From contig NZ_BBOJ01000009.1 of NCBI RefSeq assembly GCF_000974445.1, positions 124,001 to 188,000 of the forward strand: a stretch of DNA of 64,000 nucleotides, in the 5' to 3' direction. Shown piece after piece: positions 17,809-29,776 of the stretch (the stretch's first letter is position 1; each line of letters opens with the position of its first letter). A model generated the notes under the pieces. The model searched no databases. It saw only the letters and a list, made by a program, of their open reading frames with translations, and was not told the origin of the DNA. This DNA is from Lentzea aerocolonigenes. Lineage in GTDB: Bacteria > Actinomycetota > Actinomycetes > Mycobacteriales > Pseudonocardiaceae. A program made the translations under genes and the position numbers.

Positions 17809-19521
17809 TCAGCTCGTGCTGCCGGTCACCGAGGTGCCGGACCTGGTGATGTAGTAGGTGATCTTCGTGCCGCTCCAGAAGTGGAACGTCAGGGTCACCC
17901 GGCCGTCGGCGACCTCGTCGAAGAACGCCGGCTTGAGGATCATCCCGCCCGCGTTGTAGTCGGGCTGGAAGTGCTGCCAGAACTCCTTGAACGTGGTCCA
18001 GTTCGCCGGTCCCGCGGGGCGTCCGTCGGCGTACTTCGCTTCCATGGTCGCGAGTTGGTCGCCGTGGAACCGGGTGGGGATGCTGAACGAGGTGGTCGTG
18101 CCCGTGGCGTCGGCCTGCGTCGGCGGGTCGTAGCTGATGATGCTGATCTGCCACGGCACGCCTTGGGAGAACTGGGCTTCGATGGTGGCGTTGACGCCGT
18201 GCGCGCGATTGCCGGCGAGCCGGGTGAGTGCGGCCGCGGTGAGCGTCAGGGTGGTACCGGACACGGTGTAGTCGCTGCCGTTGACGAGGTTCGTGTTGCC
18301 CTGCCTCAATCGCCGGAACGACGTGCCGTTCAGGTTGAGCGTCAACGACTGCGCCGTGATCGCGCCGGTGCGGGGCAGGTAGATCTGGTCGGACGAGGCC
18401 GTGCCGGACCGCGTCGTCCAGCTCTTCCTGATCAGGTCGTGCAGACCCTGGTCGCGCCAGCGAAGTTCGTTGCGGTTCAGGAACTGTCCCGCGTCCCAGA
18501 TCATCGTGGTGAGGTTGCGGAGGCGGGCGTGGTAGCCGACCGCTTCCAGGAACTTCAGGAACTCGCCGCGTTCGATCACGCCCGGCCGGGTGTGGTCGTA
18601 GTTGAGCAGCGCCCATTCGCCGATGATCACCGGGATGCCGCGGGAGACGAACGTGTTGTGCACGCGGTCGAAGGTGCTGACGAGGTCCTGTTCCACCTCC
18701 GCGTTGTAGCGGGTGAAACCGGCGATGTTCACGCTGAACGGCCAGAAGCCGTAGAAGTGGACTGTCGCGGCGATGTTGGTGTCGCGCAACTGGTTGTAGC
18801 TCGCCAGGAACGCGTCCAGCCGGGGCTGGTCGGAGGCGGTGTGCACGGTGGGCAGGACGAGCAGGCGGGTGGCGTTGCGGCCGCCAGAGCCGCGGACGAT
18901 CCGGTGGAACTCCGCGTTCAGCTCGTGCAGGGCCCTGGCGTCCTCCTCTGTTCCGGAGGTGCCGGCGAACTGCGGTTCGTTGATGCTCTCGAACACGAGC
19001 TTCGAGGGGTGGTCGCGGAACGTCGTGGAGATCTGCGACCACAGGGCGGTGTACCTCGCCAGCACGGTCGCGCGATCACTCGGATACGTGTTGATCCACT
19101 GCCACGAGTCGTGGTGCAGGTTGATCATCACGTAGAGGCCTTCGGCGAGGGACCAGTCGACGATCTCGCGGACTCGGTTCAACCAGGCAGTGTCGATGGT
19201 GTACCCCGGCGCGGCACCGTGGTGGTTGCTCCACGTCACCGGGATGCGGATGCTCTTGTAGCCCTGGGAACGCACGTGCCGCAACAAGGCCTGCGTCGTG
19301 CGCGGATTGCCCCACGACGTCTCGTCGGGGATGGCGTCCATCGTGTTGCCCAGGTTCCAGCCCGGCTGCATCGCGGCGACGGTCCTCATCGCATCACCCG
19401 GCCGCGGCTCAGCCTGGGCACCGGTCGCCGTGAACGCCCCGGTCAGCAGCAGCGCGGCCAGAGCACAGGCCGTGAGACGAACTCGGTGCGCGATTCTGCG
19501 TGCGTTGAACAGACTCAACAC
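17809..19521 (-). CDS. Secreted GH5 endoglucanase/xyloglucanase with X2 and CBM46 modules
   Basis: This 570-residue protein has a Sec signal (1-37) and a GH5 barrel (about 45-370). The acid/base is Glu182 (FESINEPQ), the nucleophile is Glu302 (VIIGEWALL), and the conserved NLHHDSW segment is present. An Ig-like X2 domain (about 375-468) and a C-terminal CBM46-like domain with FHFWSGTKITYY follow. GH5-X2-CBM46 is the arrangement of Bacillus Cel5B, a GH5_4 endoglucanase/xyloglucanase in which CBM46 completes the active cleft. No CBM2 is present, unlike the other cellulases nearby. A 20-bp palindrome 86 bp upstream, adjacent to a LacI gene, suggests separate control. Confidence 0.93.
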   Translation of the reverse strand: MLSLFNARRIAHRVRLTACALAALLLTGAFTATGAQAEPRPGDAMRTVAAMQPGWNLGNTMDAIPDETSWGNPRTTQALLRHVRSQGYKSIRIPVTWSNHHGAAPGYTIDTAWLNRVREIVDWSLAEGLYVMINLHHDSWQWINTYPSDRATVLARYTALWSQISTTFRDHPSKLVFESINEPQFAGTSGTEEDARALHELNAEFHRIVRGSGGRNATRLLVLPTVHTASDQPRLDAFLASYNQLRDTNIAATVHFYGFWPFSVNIAGFTRYNAEVEQDLVSTFDRVHNTFVSRGIPVIIGEWALLNYDHTRPGVIERGEFLKFLEAVGYHARLRNLTTMIWDAGQFLNRNELRWRDQGLHDLIRKSWTTRSGTASSDQIYLPRTGAITAQSLTLNLNGTSFRRLRQGNTNLVNGSDYTVSGTTLTLTAAALTRLAGNRAHGVNATIEAQFSQGVPWQISIISYDPPTQADATGTTTSFSIPTRFHGDQLATMEAKYADGRPAGPANWTTFKEFWQHFQPDYNAGGMILKPAFFDEVADGRVTLTFHFWSGTKITYYITRSGTSVTGSTS

Positions 19522-19606
19522 TTCACTGTCCCTTGCTGTAGATGGATCCGCGGCGAGGCGTGCTGAACGATCCGATCCGTCTGTGAAGGCGAGGCGACGT
19601 GGGCCG

Positions 19607-19626
19607 AAATCTAAGCGCTTAGATTT
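19607..19626. promoter_or_regulatory. 20-bp palindrome, LacI-type operator
   Basis: AAATCTAAGCGCTTAGATTT is a perfect 20-bp palindrome with the central CG of LacI-family sites. It lies between the end of the LacI gene (19672) and the GH5 start (19521), and differs from the CebR box. It probably lets the adjacent LacI protein control GH5 and the GH78 gene behind it. Confidence 0.75.
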
Positions 19627-19671
19627 GGGTGGTCAAGGTTGGTGCAGCTGATCGACGAGCATTCGACAAGG

Positions 19672-20721
19672 TCAATTCGAGGAAAGGCAGCCACAACTGG
19701 CTCGAATGACGGGCTCGGTCGGCAAAGGCCCCACCTCTCCTGTTTCCTCCTCGAGAAGAAGTCGCACCGCCGTGCGGCCGATGGCCTCCATCGGTTGCTG
19801 CACCGTGGTCAGCGGAGGCGACGACAGGCGGGTGGCGATGATGCCGTCGAAACCGGTGACCGCCACCTGGCCGGGAACGTCGATGCCGGCGTCGCGCAGC
19901 ACGTTCAGCACGACCAGTGCTTCCTGGTCGGTCGCGCACACGAGGACGTCGGGAAGGTGTCCGCGAGCCAGAACGGGTGCCAGCGCGGCACGGGTGGTCG
20001 CCTCCTTGGCGGGCGCGCTCGGCAACGGCGGGTCGACCGCGAGGCCCGCGGCGGTGAGGGCGTCGGAGTAGCCGCCGAAGCGTTCCGCGAACTCCGCCGT
20101 CACGCTTTCCTCGCCGACGTAAGTGAATCGGCGGTGTCCGTGCTCGCGCAGCAGGTGTTCGACCAACCGGCGCATGCCCGATCGGTGGTCGACCAGGACC
20201 GTCCGCGTGCCGGCCGCGGTCGTCTCACCGCCGAGCTCGACCACGGGAATCCGGCGCGCGATGCGGGCCAGGGCCTCGGCAGGCGCGGCGCCGGCGAACG
20301 CGATCAGGCCGTCGACGCGTCCGGCGACGTCGACCACGGCGGGCAGGTCGTCCGGCACGGTCCCCGACCCGAGCATCAGCGCCAGACCCCGGCGGCGGCA
20401 CTCGAGTTCCACGCCCCGCTGGACCAGGTCGGAGTACAGCGGGAACAGGCGTGCGTCATCGGCCGCACGCGCCCGCAGTTCGTCGCGTTCTCCGTCGTCG
20501 AGCAGGTAGCTGAAGGAGTACAGGCCGATGGCGCCGGTGCGTCCCTTCGCCAGCCCGCGCGCACTCACGTTCGGCACGTAACCCAGGGCGGCAGCGGCGG
20601 CCAGCACGGTGTCGAGCGTCTTCTTGCGCACCCGTTCCGGTTGGGCGAAAGCGAACGACACCGTCGCGATGGACACCCCGGCCCTCTCGGCGACGTCGTA
20701 CACCGTGGGCCTGCGCGCCAT
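19672..20721 (-). CDS. LacI-family regulator
   Basis: This 349-residue LacI/GalR protein has an HTH at residues ~5-25 (TVYDVAERAGVSIATVS), a hinge helix near 45-60 and a sugar-binding core ending in VTGFDGIIATRLSSPPLTTV. The ATG at 20721 starts MARRPTVYDV, the normal distance to the HTH, although no strong ribosome site precedes it. It is encoded just upstream of the GH5 gene on the same strand, with a 20-bp palindrome between them. It is therefore a candidate local repressor responding to an oligosaccharide from GH5 or GH78 action. Confidence 0.92.
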   Translation of the reverse strand: MARRPTVYDVAERAGVSIATVSFAFAQPERVRKKTLDTVLAAAAALGYVPNVSARGLAKGRTGAIGLYSFSYLLDDGERDELRARAADDARLFPLYSDLVQRGVELECRRRGLALMLGSGTVPDDLPAVVDVAGRVDGLIAFAGAAPAEALARIARRIPVVELGGETTAAGTRTVLVDHRSGMRRLVEHLLREHGHRRFTYVGEESVTAEFAERFGGYSDALTAAGLAVDPPLPSAPAKEATTRAALAPVLARGHLPDVLVCATDQEALVVLNVLRDAGIDVPGQVAVTGFDGIIATRLSSPPLTTVQQPMEAIGRTAVRLLLEEETGEVGPLPTEPVIRASCGCLSSN

Positions 20722-20840
20722 CAGGTCGCACTCCTCGGCTCGGTCACCCCGGACATCGTGATCCACGGCGACCACGGCGTCAAAGCCGCGTGCGGAACGG
20801 AAGAAAAAGGCAGCGGCACCCGGCAGCCAGGTCTCTTCTC

Positions 20841-21731
20841 CTACGCCAGGGTGCAGGCGTGCCCGTTGAGGGTGAAGGCGCGTGGGTCGGCGTTGGTGCT
20901 GCCGCTCCCGGCGGTGAACCCCATCAGCAGTGTCTCGCCGGGACGGATGGTCTGGTTGTACGACACGGCGGTCGCGAAGACGTCACCGCCTGCCTGCTTC
21001 GGGGTCGCGTTCCACATCTCGGAGACCGTCTGGCCGTTGGCGAACGTCCACTTGAGCGTCCAGCCGTTGACGTCGGTGTTGCCGGTGTTGCCGATGGTCA
21101 CGTCGGTGCGGAAGCCGCCGGGCCAGGTGTGCGTGACGCGGTAGGCGACCGAACAACCGTTGACCGGCTTCGGTTTCGCGGTCGTGGTGCGAGTGGTGGG
21201 GGCCGGTGCCGCCGGGGATGGCGTGCCGGCGGCCGGTTGGACGCAGGGTGGCCCCCAACGGCCGAGCCGCTTCTCGGAAGCGCTCGCCTCCGCCTCCTGC
21301 AGCAGGCGGTCGTCGGTCGTCTCGCTGCGCACCATGCCGAGCTCGACCGCGATGACCGCGTAGTCGGTGCCGTCCGCCAGCCGCAGGGAGCCCGCCGGCG
21401 TCGTGTCGACCGGCTTGTCGAGGAGCATGGTCCTCGCGAACGTCGTCGCCGCGTCGCTCCAGCACTCGTCGGGTGCGGCGAGCCCCTTGACCTTGATCTC
21501 CTGGCCGTCGGAGAGCTGGACGGTCCGCACGTCGACCACCTTCCGGACGGTGACGTCCTGCGCCTCGGGAGGCTCGACGAGCGTGGGGAAGTCCGGTGGG
21601 GACGTCGTGGCCAGGGCTGGTGTCTGCTGCTCGCCGCCTCCGCACGCGCCTGCCGCGCTGACGAGGAGAAGGGCGGCGACCAGGAGCCATCTGCCGGGTC
21701 TGGCGCTCACGGCGAAGTGCGGTCGTCTCAT
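20841..21731 (-). CDS. Lipoprotein with degenerate SNase-like domain and C-terminal CBM2
   Basis: This 296-residue protein has a signal peptide ending at AAGAC (Cys30, an imperfect lipobox). Residues ~58-163 match the staphylococcal-nuclease fold: VRKVVDVRTVQL, KVKGLAAPDEC, and the closing EKRLGRWG typical of SNase C-termini. The DGDT and RxxxxDTPE catalytic elements are replaced (DVRT, KGLAAPDE), so nuclease activity is doubtful. A Pro/Thr linker leads to a CBM2 (about 193-296) with paired Cys, NGCSV to GHACT. The cellulose-binding module suits its place among cellulase genes. The domain identity is my reading of the pattern, and the function is unknown. Confidence 0.8.
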   Translation of the reverse strand: MRRPHFAVSARPGRWLLVAALLLVSAAGACGGGEQQTPALATTSPPDFPTLVEPPEAQDVTVRKVVDVRTVQLSDGQEIKVKGLAAPDECWSDAATTFARTMLLDKPVDTTPAGSLRLADGTDYAVIAVELGMVRSETTDDRLLQEAEASASEKRLGRWGPPCVQPAAGTPSPAAPAPTTRTTTAKPKPVNGCSVAYRVTHTWPGGFRTDVTIGNTGNTDVNGWTLKWTFANGQTVSEMWNATPKQAGGDVFATAVSYNQTIRPGETLLMGFTAGSGSTNADPRAFTLNGHACTLA

Positions 21732-22022
21732 CGTTCCCCCAGTGCCCAGAAGTCTTCGGGCGAACGAACCAAGAGGTGTTCGCCCGAACGGCTGATCTCG
21801 TCTCGGCAGGCTACGACGCTTCCTCGAAACGCGGAAGAACCTTCCGCAATTCTGGACTTGCGCGTTCGACGCATTTCGAGTCGAAACACGTCGAACAGGT
21901 GGAGTAATCGTTTTCAAGGCTCCCTGAAACGCGGAATCGGTCTCGTCGTTCGCGCATGGTGCACGCCCCGGTGCGCGTGATCGGATCGGCTTCTCGTGCT
22001 TTGACTGCGTGGTGGTGAACCG

Positions 22023-22613
22023 ATGTCGATTCTGGATGCGGTGCCGGAGACCAGTGGCCGCAACCTCGCGTCGCTGGACGACTCCTTTCAGCTGTGCGAG
22101 GTGACTGAGGGATTCGCGGACCAGTTCTGCTGTGCGTGCGACGACCTCGTCGGGGCGGAGTTCGTCCGCCTGTTCGGAAGCGAAGCCGAAGTGCTGTTGC
22201 TGGCGCAGTGTCTTTCTTTGCAGGCCAAGGGCGAAGGATTCTTCCGCGAGCACCTGAGCGTCCGCCGACAGCGGATGCGCCAGCTGCTGAAGGTGGTGGT
22301 GCACGCCGATGGTGGTGCGCTCGTGGCCGCCGTGCAGCCGTCCGGTCAGCCGCACACGGGGTTCACCCTGAGCAGGTCGAACGCGCGGATCCTCGAACGG
22401 ATCGCCGAAGGGTGGACCGTCGAGCAGGTCGCCGCCGGGATCGAGATGACGACTCGGTCGGTCCGGTACCGGATGACCACCCTGTTGACCCTCCTCGAAG
22501 CCGGCAGCGGGCCGTCGGCGATCTCGAACGCCTACCTTTGGGGTGTGCTCGATCCGGTCGCGTGGCCACCCCGCGTTGCCCACGGCGTGGTCGGCCAGTC
22601 GTGGGCCGGATGA
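22023..22613 (+). CDS. HTH regulator with N-terminal PAS-like sensor
   Basis: This is a 196-residue cytoplasmic protein. The first ~100 residues are alpha/beta with the look of a small PAS/GAF-type domain (ACDDLVGAEFVRLFGS is PAS-like). The C-terminal half carries a LuxR/sigma-4-like HTH (LSRSNARILERIAEGWTVEQ, continuing through a second helix pair to about residue 160). It is an orphan, flanked by the SNase-CBM2 and GH6 genes. A ~290-bp non-coding region precedes it. It may regulate the island, but no target site can be seen. The ATG at 22023 is the first in the frame. Confidence 0.7.
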   Translation: MSILDAVPETSGRNLASLDDSFQLCEVTEGFADQFCCACDDLVGAEFVRLFGSEAEVLLLAQCLSLQAKGEGFFREHLSVRRQRMRQLLKVVVHADGGALVAAVQPSGQPHTGFTLSRSNARILERIAEGWTVEQVAAGIEMTTRSVRYRMTTLLTLLEAGSGPSAISNAYLWGVLDPVAWPPRVAHGVVGQSWAG

Positions 22614-22684
22614 TCACCGCCGAGCGGTTCTCGGCGTGGCGCCGCGTGAGTCGCGTGTGGACGTTGGAACAGGTCCTGGCAGGT

Positions 22685-22724
22685 GCGTGTCCTCTCCGGG
22701 CGGGAGGGACCGGAGAGGACACGC
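22685..22724. terminator. Bidirectional terminator hairpin
   Basis: A 15-bp perfect stem (GCGTGTCCTCTCCGG with its complement) encloses a 10-nt loop. It lies between the convergent HTH regulator (ends 22613) and GH6 endoglucanase (ends 22744). No U-tract follows, as is usual in this GC range. Confidence 0.8.
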
Positions 22725-22743
22725 GGTCAGGGCCGGTCGCGGC

Positions 22744-25846
<3,103 letters not shown>

Positions 25847-25880
25847 GAGGGGTCCTCGCAGCATCGTTGCCGGGGCTGAT

Positions 25881-25896
25881 CTGGGAGCGCTCCCAG
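25881..25896. promoter_or_regulatory. CebR operator upstream of GH6 pair
   Basis: CTGGGAGCGCTCCCAG is a perfect 16-bp palindrome containing the 14-bp CebR consensus TGGGAGCGCTCCCA known from Streptomyces. It is 35 bp upstream of the GH6 cellobiohydrolase start. A -10-like TACTGT (minus strand, 25907-25912) lies just upstream of the box, so bound repressor would block transcription. Confidence 0.92.
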
Positions 25897-25912
25897 TGAG
25901 GTCGGGACAGTA

Positions 25913-26433
25913 ACCAACGAAGACCAATTCAGGAAGAATTCGTCGAACTACGAATCAATGATCAGCGGTCTGCGCCTTTGCACGCTCGGTGGTGCTTTGG
26001 AGCCGAGCCTGATGCGGGGAATCGGCGTGTAACGATTTCCTTGCGCGTGCAAGTTACTTTCTGTAGATATACCGTGTGTAGCGTTGCGCCATTTCGGTGA
26101 CGGATAACGTCCCGGAAACTTTTGTCCAATCTGTTTCGAGAGTGCTGGAGCTCGCGTCGAGTGGCGGAAAAGGTAAGGCCATACGGCCTAGCAGATCTTA
26201 ATTAGCCGATGTAACGGTTCGCTGATGTGAACTCAACTCGCCTTGTCGTGGGCCGAACGGCGGCAGGAGCGTTGGTGCTCGTATCGATTCAGTGTCGACC
26301 GGTCTTCACGCTTGTGAACTGACCCGGAGGTTCTGCCTGCTTTTGTCCGCCCTTTGGGGTAGCGCGAGCGAACAATCGGCGGACGTTTGCGGGTTTGATG
26401 TCGGCAGTCGGACCAAATTGTGGGTGGACCCTC
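25913..26433. other. Gene-free intergenic region between GH6 and GH48
   Basis: This is about 520 bp between the two CebR-controlled divergent cellulase units. It is visibly richer in A and T than the surrounding genes and has no ORF with a ribosome site. It presumably holds upstream promoter elements. I see no RNA gene or strong repeat in it. Confidence 0.5.
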
Positions 26434-26462
26434 TTTTGGTGAGGTTTCTTCTCCGTTACAGT
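26434..26462 (+). promoter_or_regulatory. Possible promoter of GH48 unit
   Basis: TTTTGG, a 17-bp spacer and TACAGT form a weak -35/-10 pair whose -10 ends six bases before the CebR operator. The same order (-10, then box 6-10 bp downstream) recurs at the GH6 and cebE units, which supports the reading. Confidence 0.4.
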
Positions 26463-26468
26463 CCGCTT

Positions 26469-26484
26469 CTGGGAGCGCTCCCAG
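26469..26484. promoter_or_regulatory. CebR operator upstream of GH48
   Basis: This is an exact copy of CTGGGAGCGCTCCCAG, as at 25881, 45157 and 45383. It is 364 bp upstream of the GH48 start and 37 bp upstream of a small leader-like ORF at 26522. Confidence 0.92.
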
Positions 26485-26521
26485 ATCAGCCTCTTGCAAT
26501 CCCCTGTCATTGGAGGCTCAC

Positions 26522-26659
26522 ATGCATCGGCGCATGTCGAGAGCGACATCAGCGACTGCGGCAGTCCTGTTCGCGCGATCGGGCCCGGCCCGATCCGGCG
26601 GGTTTTCGGGCAGACCATTCCGGTTCTGCGCGTCCGCCCTGCACAGCCCCATCGGCTAG
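26522..26659 (+). CDS. Small leader-like ORF, possible remnant of a secreted-protein gene
   Basis: This 45-residue ORF starts at an ATG preceded by GGAGG, directly downstream of a CebR operator. The first ~18 residues (MHRRMSRATSATAAVLFA) look like the beginning of a Sec signal peptide, but the rest is Arg/Ser/Gly-rich without a domain. It could be the stump of an exoenzyme gene deleted in front of GH48, or a leader peptide. It lies between the operator and the GH48 start at 26849. Coding status is uncertain. Confidence 0.35.
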   Translation: MHRRMSRATSATAAVLFARSGPARSGGFSGRPFRFCASALHSPIG

Positions 26660-26848
26660 CTCCACCGCTTCGCGGGCACCTCCCGCGGCAAGCGCAGCTC
26701 CTGCTCCACCCGGCGCGGCGGACTTCGCCACGGCTGCCGGGTGAGCGGTGACTTCACACCTCGGTGCGGGACGTTCGGCGTGCGCAGGCGTCCCGCACCG
26801 AATCCAGGCCCGCGGGTCAACGGCTGACCCGTGACGGAGGAGGAACGA

Positions 26849-29767
26849 ATGAGGTACCGGACCAGAGCGGGACGGTTGCGCAGTGGGCCTGTCGCCCTTG
26901 TCGCGGCCGCGATCGTCACCGCGGCGGTGATGCCGGCCGTCGCGCAGGCCGCGGTGGCGTGCTCGGTGAACTACAGCATCACGAGTGACTGGGGCAACGG
27001 CTTCGTCGCCGACGTCGCCATCAAGAACGAGGGCGACGCCATCAACGGCTGGACGCTCAGCTGGACGTTCCCGGACGGACAGCAGATCACCAACCTGTGG
27101 AACGGCAGCCACACGCAGTCCGGTGCCAAGGTCAGCGTCACGCCCGTGGACTGGAACAAGAACATCCCCGCCGGCGGTTCGGCGGCCTTCGGCTTCCAGG
27201 GCACGCGAGGCGGGGCCAACGGCAAACCGACCGACTTCGCGGTCAACGGTGTGTCCTGTGGTGGCGCCAACAAGGCGCCGTCGGTGGCGGTGACCTCGCC
27301 GACGGCTGGTCAGTCCTTCCAAAGTGGACAGACGATTCCGCTGGCGGCCACCGCGTCCGACAGCGACGGCACGGTGTCGAAGGTCGAGTTCATCGCCGAC
27401 GGCGTCGTCCTTTCCACCGACACCACCGCTCCCTACGAGGGATCGTGGGCTGGAGCCTCCGTCGGTGACCACGCCGTCGCCGCTCGCGCGACCGACAACC
27501 TCGGTGCTGTCACGACGACGGCGCCGGTACCGGTGAAGGTGCTGGCCGGGGCGACGATCGTGGCCTCCCCGGCGACGATCAACGTCAAGCAGGGCGACAA
27601 GGCGACCTTCGCGGTGACGCTGGCGAGCCAGCCGTCGTCCTCGGTCACCGTCGCGGTCGCCCGGTCGTCGGGCAGCGCGGACCTCACCGCGGCGCCGACG
27701 TCGCTGACGTTCAGCACGACCAACTGGAACACGCCGCAGGACGTCACCGTCACCTCCGCGGCCAACGGCGGCGACCTGGCGTCGGCGGTCTTCTCCGCCA
27801 CCGCGCCCGGCTTCACGCCGGCTTCGGTGACGGCCAAGGAGATCTCCTCGACGATCCCGAAGTTCCAGGAGGCGTTCCTCACCCAGTACAACAAGATCAA
27901 GGACCCGGCGAGCGGCTACTTCCGCAAGTTCGGCGAGCTGCTGGTGCCGTACCACGCGGTGGAGACGCTCAACGTCGAGGCGCCCGACCACGGGCACCAG
28001 ACGACTTCCGAGGCGTTCAGCTACTACCTGTGGCTGGAGGCGAGCTACGGCAAGATCAGTGGCGACTGGGCTCCGTTCAAGTCGGCGTGGGCGTCGATGG
28101 AGAAGTTCATCATCCCGGCCAAAGCGGACCAGCCGACCAACGACAAGTACAACGCGGCCAAGCCCGCGACGTACGCGCCGGAGCACGACAGGATGACCGG
28201 TTATCCGTCCGAACTGGACAGCAGCGTCCCGGTGGGATCCGACCCGATTGCGGCCGAGCTGAAGGCGGCGTACGGCACGGACGACATCTACGGCATGCAC
28301 TGGCTGCTGGACGTCGACAACACCCTCGGCTTCGGCCGGTGCGGTGACGGCACCACGGCGCCGTCGTACATCAACACCTACCAGCGCGGGTCGTCGGAGT
28401 CGGTGTGGGAGACCATCCCGCAGCCGTCCTGCGACACGTTCAAGCACGGTGGCCCCAACGGTTACCTGGACCTGTTCACCAAGGACAAGTCCTACGCCAA
28501 GCAGTGGAAGTACACCAACGCGCCGGACGCGGACGCCCGCGCGGTGCAGGTGGCGATGTTCGCCGAGCAGTGGGCGACCGAGCAGGGCAAGCAGTCGCAG
28601 ATCGCGCCCGAGCTCGCGAAGGCCGCGAAGATGGGCGACTACCTGAGGTACGCGATGTTCGACAAGTACTTCAAGAAGATCGGCGACTGCACCAGCCCGA
28701 CGACGTGCCCCGCGGCCACCGGCAAGGACAGCGAGCACTACCTGATGTCCTGGTACTACGCCTGGGGCGGTGCGACCGACACGAGCGCCGGCTGGGCGTG
28801 GCGCATCGGTGACGGTGCCTCGCACCAGGGTTACCAGAACCCGTTGGCGGCGTACGCGTTGGCCAACGTTCCTGCGCTGAAGCCGAAGTCGGCCACGGGC
28901 CAGCAGGACTGGGCCAAGAGCATGGACCGTCAGCTCGAGCTCCTGCAGTGGCTGCAGTCGTCCGACGGTGCCATCGCCGGTGGTGTCACGAACAGCTGGG
29001 AGGGCTCGTACAGCAAGCCTCCCGCCGGCACGCCCACGTTCTACGGCATGTTCTACGACGCGCACCCGGTGTGGCGCGACCCGCCGTCGAACCGGTGGTT
29101 CGGTTTCCAGGTGTGGCAGATGGAACGCACGGCCGCCCTGTACCAGAAGACCGGCGACCCGCGAGCCAAGAAGATCCTCGACAAGTGGGTGCCGTGGGCG
29201 CTCGCCAACACCACGGTCGGTGCCGGCGGGGCGTTCCAGATCCCGAACGACCTGGAGTGGACCGGCGCGCCGGACAACTGGAACCCGGCCTCGCCTGGTG
29301 CGAACGCGAACCTGCGGGTGAAGGTGCTGAACTCCAGCCAGGACGTCGGTGTGGCGGCGTCGTTCGCCAAAACCCTGCTCAACTACGCGGCCAAGGCGGG
29401 CAACGGCCCGGCGCGGACCACGGGTGAGGGTCTGCTGACGGCGTTGCTGTCCCACCAGGACGCCAAGGGCATCGCCATCCCGGAGACCCGCGAGGACTAC
29501 AAGCGGTTCGACGACAAGTACAACGCCACCACCGGTGAGGGCGTCTACGTCCCGCCGGGCTGGACGGGCACCATGCCCAACGGCGACAAGATCGGCCAGG
29601 ACTCCACGTTCCTGTCGATCCGCTCCTTCTACAAGAACGACCCGGACTGGCCGAAGGTGCAGCGCTACCTCGACGGTGGTCCCGCTCCGACCTTCACCTA
29701 CCACCGGTTCTGGGCGCAGGCCGAGATCGCCACGGCGTTCTCGCTGCACGCGGAGCTCTTCGGCTAG
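26849..29767 (+). CDS. Secreted GH48 reducing-end cellobiohydrolase, CBM2-Ig-beta-GH48
   Basis: This 972-residue protein has a Sec signal (1-34, ending AVAQA) and CBM2 (~36-135, CSVNYS to GVSCGG). An Ig-like domain follows (~138-230, APSVAVTSPTAGQSF), then a second beta domain (~233-330), then the GH48 (alpha/alpha)6 barrel (~332-972). Glu388 in HQTTSEAFSYYLWLEA matches the GH48 proton donor. GH48 acts processively from cellulose reducing ends and complements the GH6 enzymes. The ATG at 26849 follows GGAGGAGGAACGA. It is under a CebR operator and ends in a 14-bp hairpin. Confidence 0.96.
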   Translation: MRYRTRAGRLRSGPVALVAAAIVTAAVMPAVAQAAVACSVNYSITSDWGNGFVADVAIKNEGDAINGWTLSWTFPDGQQITNLWNGSHTQSGAKVSVTPVDWNKNIPAGGSAAFGFQGTRGGANGKPTDFAVNGVSCGGANKAPSVAVTSPTAGQSFQSGQTIPLAATASDSDGTVSKVEFIADGVVLSTDTTAPYEGSWAGASVGDHAVAARATDNLGAVTTTAPVPVKVLAGATIVASPATINVKQGDKATFAVTLASQPSSSVTVAVARSSGSADLTAAPTSLTFSTTNWNTPQDVTVTSAANGGDLASAVFSATAPGFTPASVTAKEISSTIPKFQEAFLTQYNKIKDPASGYFRKFGELLVPYHAVETLNVEAPDHGHQTTSEAFSYYLWLEASYGKISGDWAPFKSAWASMEKFIIPAKADQPTNDKYNAAKPATYAPEHDRMTGYPSELDSSVPVGSDPIAAELKAAYGTDDIYGMHWLLDVDNTLGFGRCGDGTTAPSYINTYQRGSSESVWETIPQPSCDTFKHGGPNGYLDLFTKDKSYAKQWKYTNAPDADARAVQVAMFAEQWATEQGKQSQIAPELAKAAKMGDYLRYAMFDKYFKKIGDCTSPTTCPAATGKDSEHYLMSWYYAWGGATDTSAGWAWRIGDGASHQGYQNPLAAYALANVPALKPKSATGQQDWAKSMDRQLELLQWLQSSDGAIAGGVTNSWEGSYSKPPAGTPTFYGMFYDAHPVWRDPPSNRWFGFQVWQMERTAALYQKTGDPRAKKILDKWVPWALANTTVGAGGAFQIPNDLEWTGAPDNWNPASPGANANLRVKVLNSSQDVGVAASFAKTLLNYAAKAGNGPARTTGEGLLTALLSHQDAKGIAIPETREDYKRFDDKYNATTGEGVYVPPGWTGTMPNGDKIGQDSTFLSIRSFYKNDPDWPKVQRYLDGGPAPTFTYHRFWAQAEIATAFSLHAELFG

Positions 29768-29776
29768 CAGGTCGGC

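Noticed and set aside
17881..19566. 561-codon plus-strand ORF over the GH5 gene
   Set aside because: Low-complexity composition and complete overlap with a recognisable GH5-X2-CBM46 enzyme.
26292..26744. Plus-strand ORF through the GH48 leader region
   Set aside because: Unstructured Ala/Ser/Pro-rich tail, and the start lies upstream of the operator. The only plausible start in the region is ATG 26522 in another frame.
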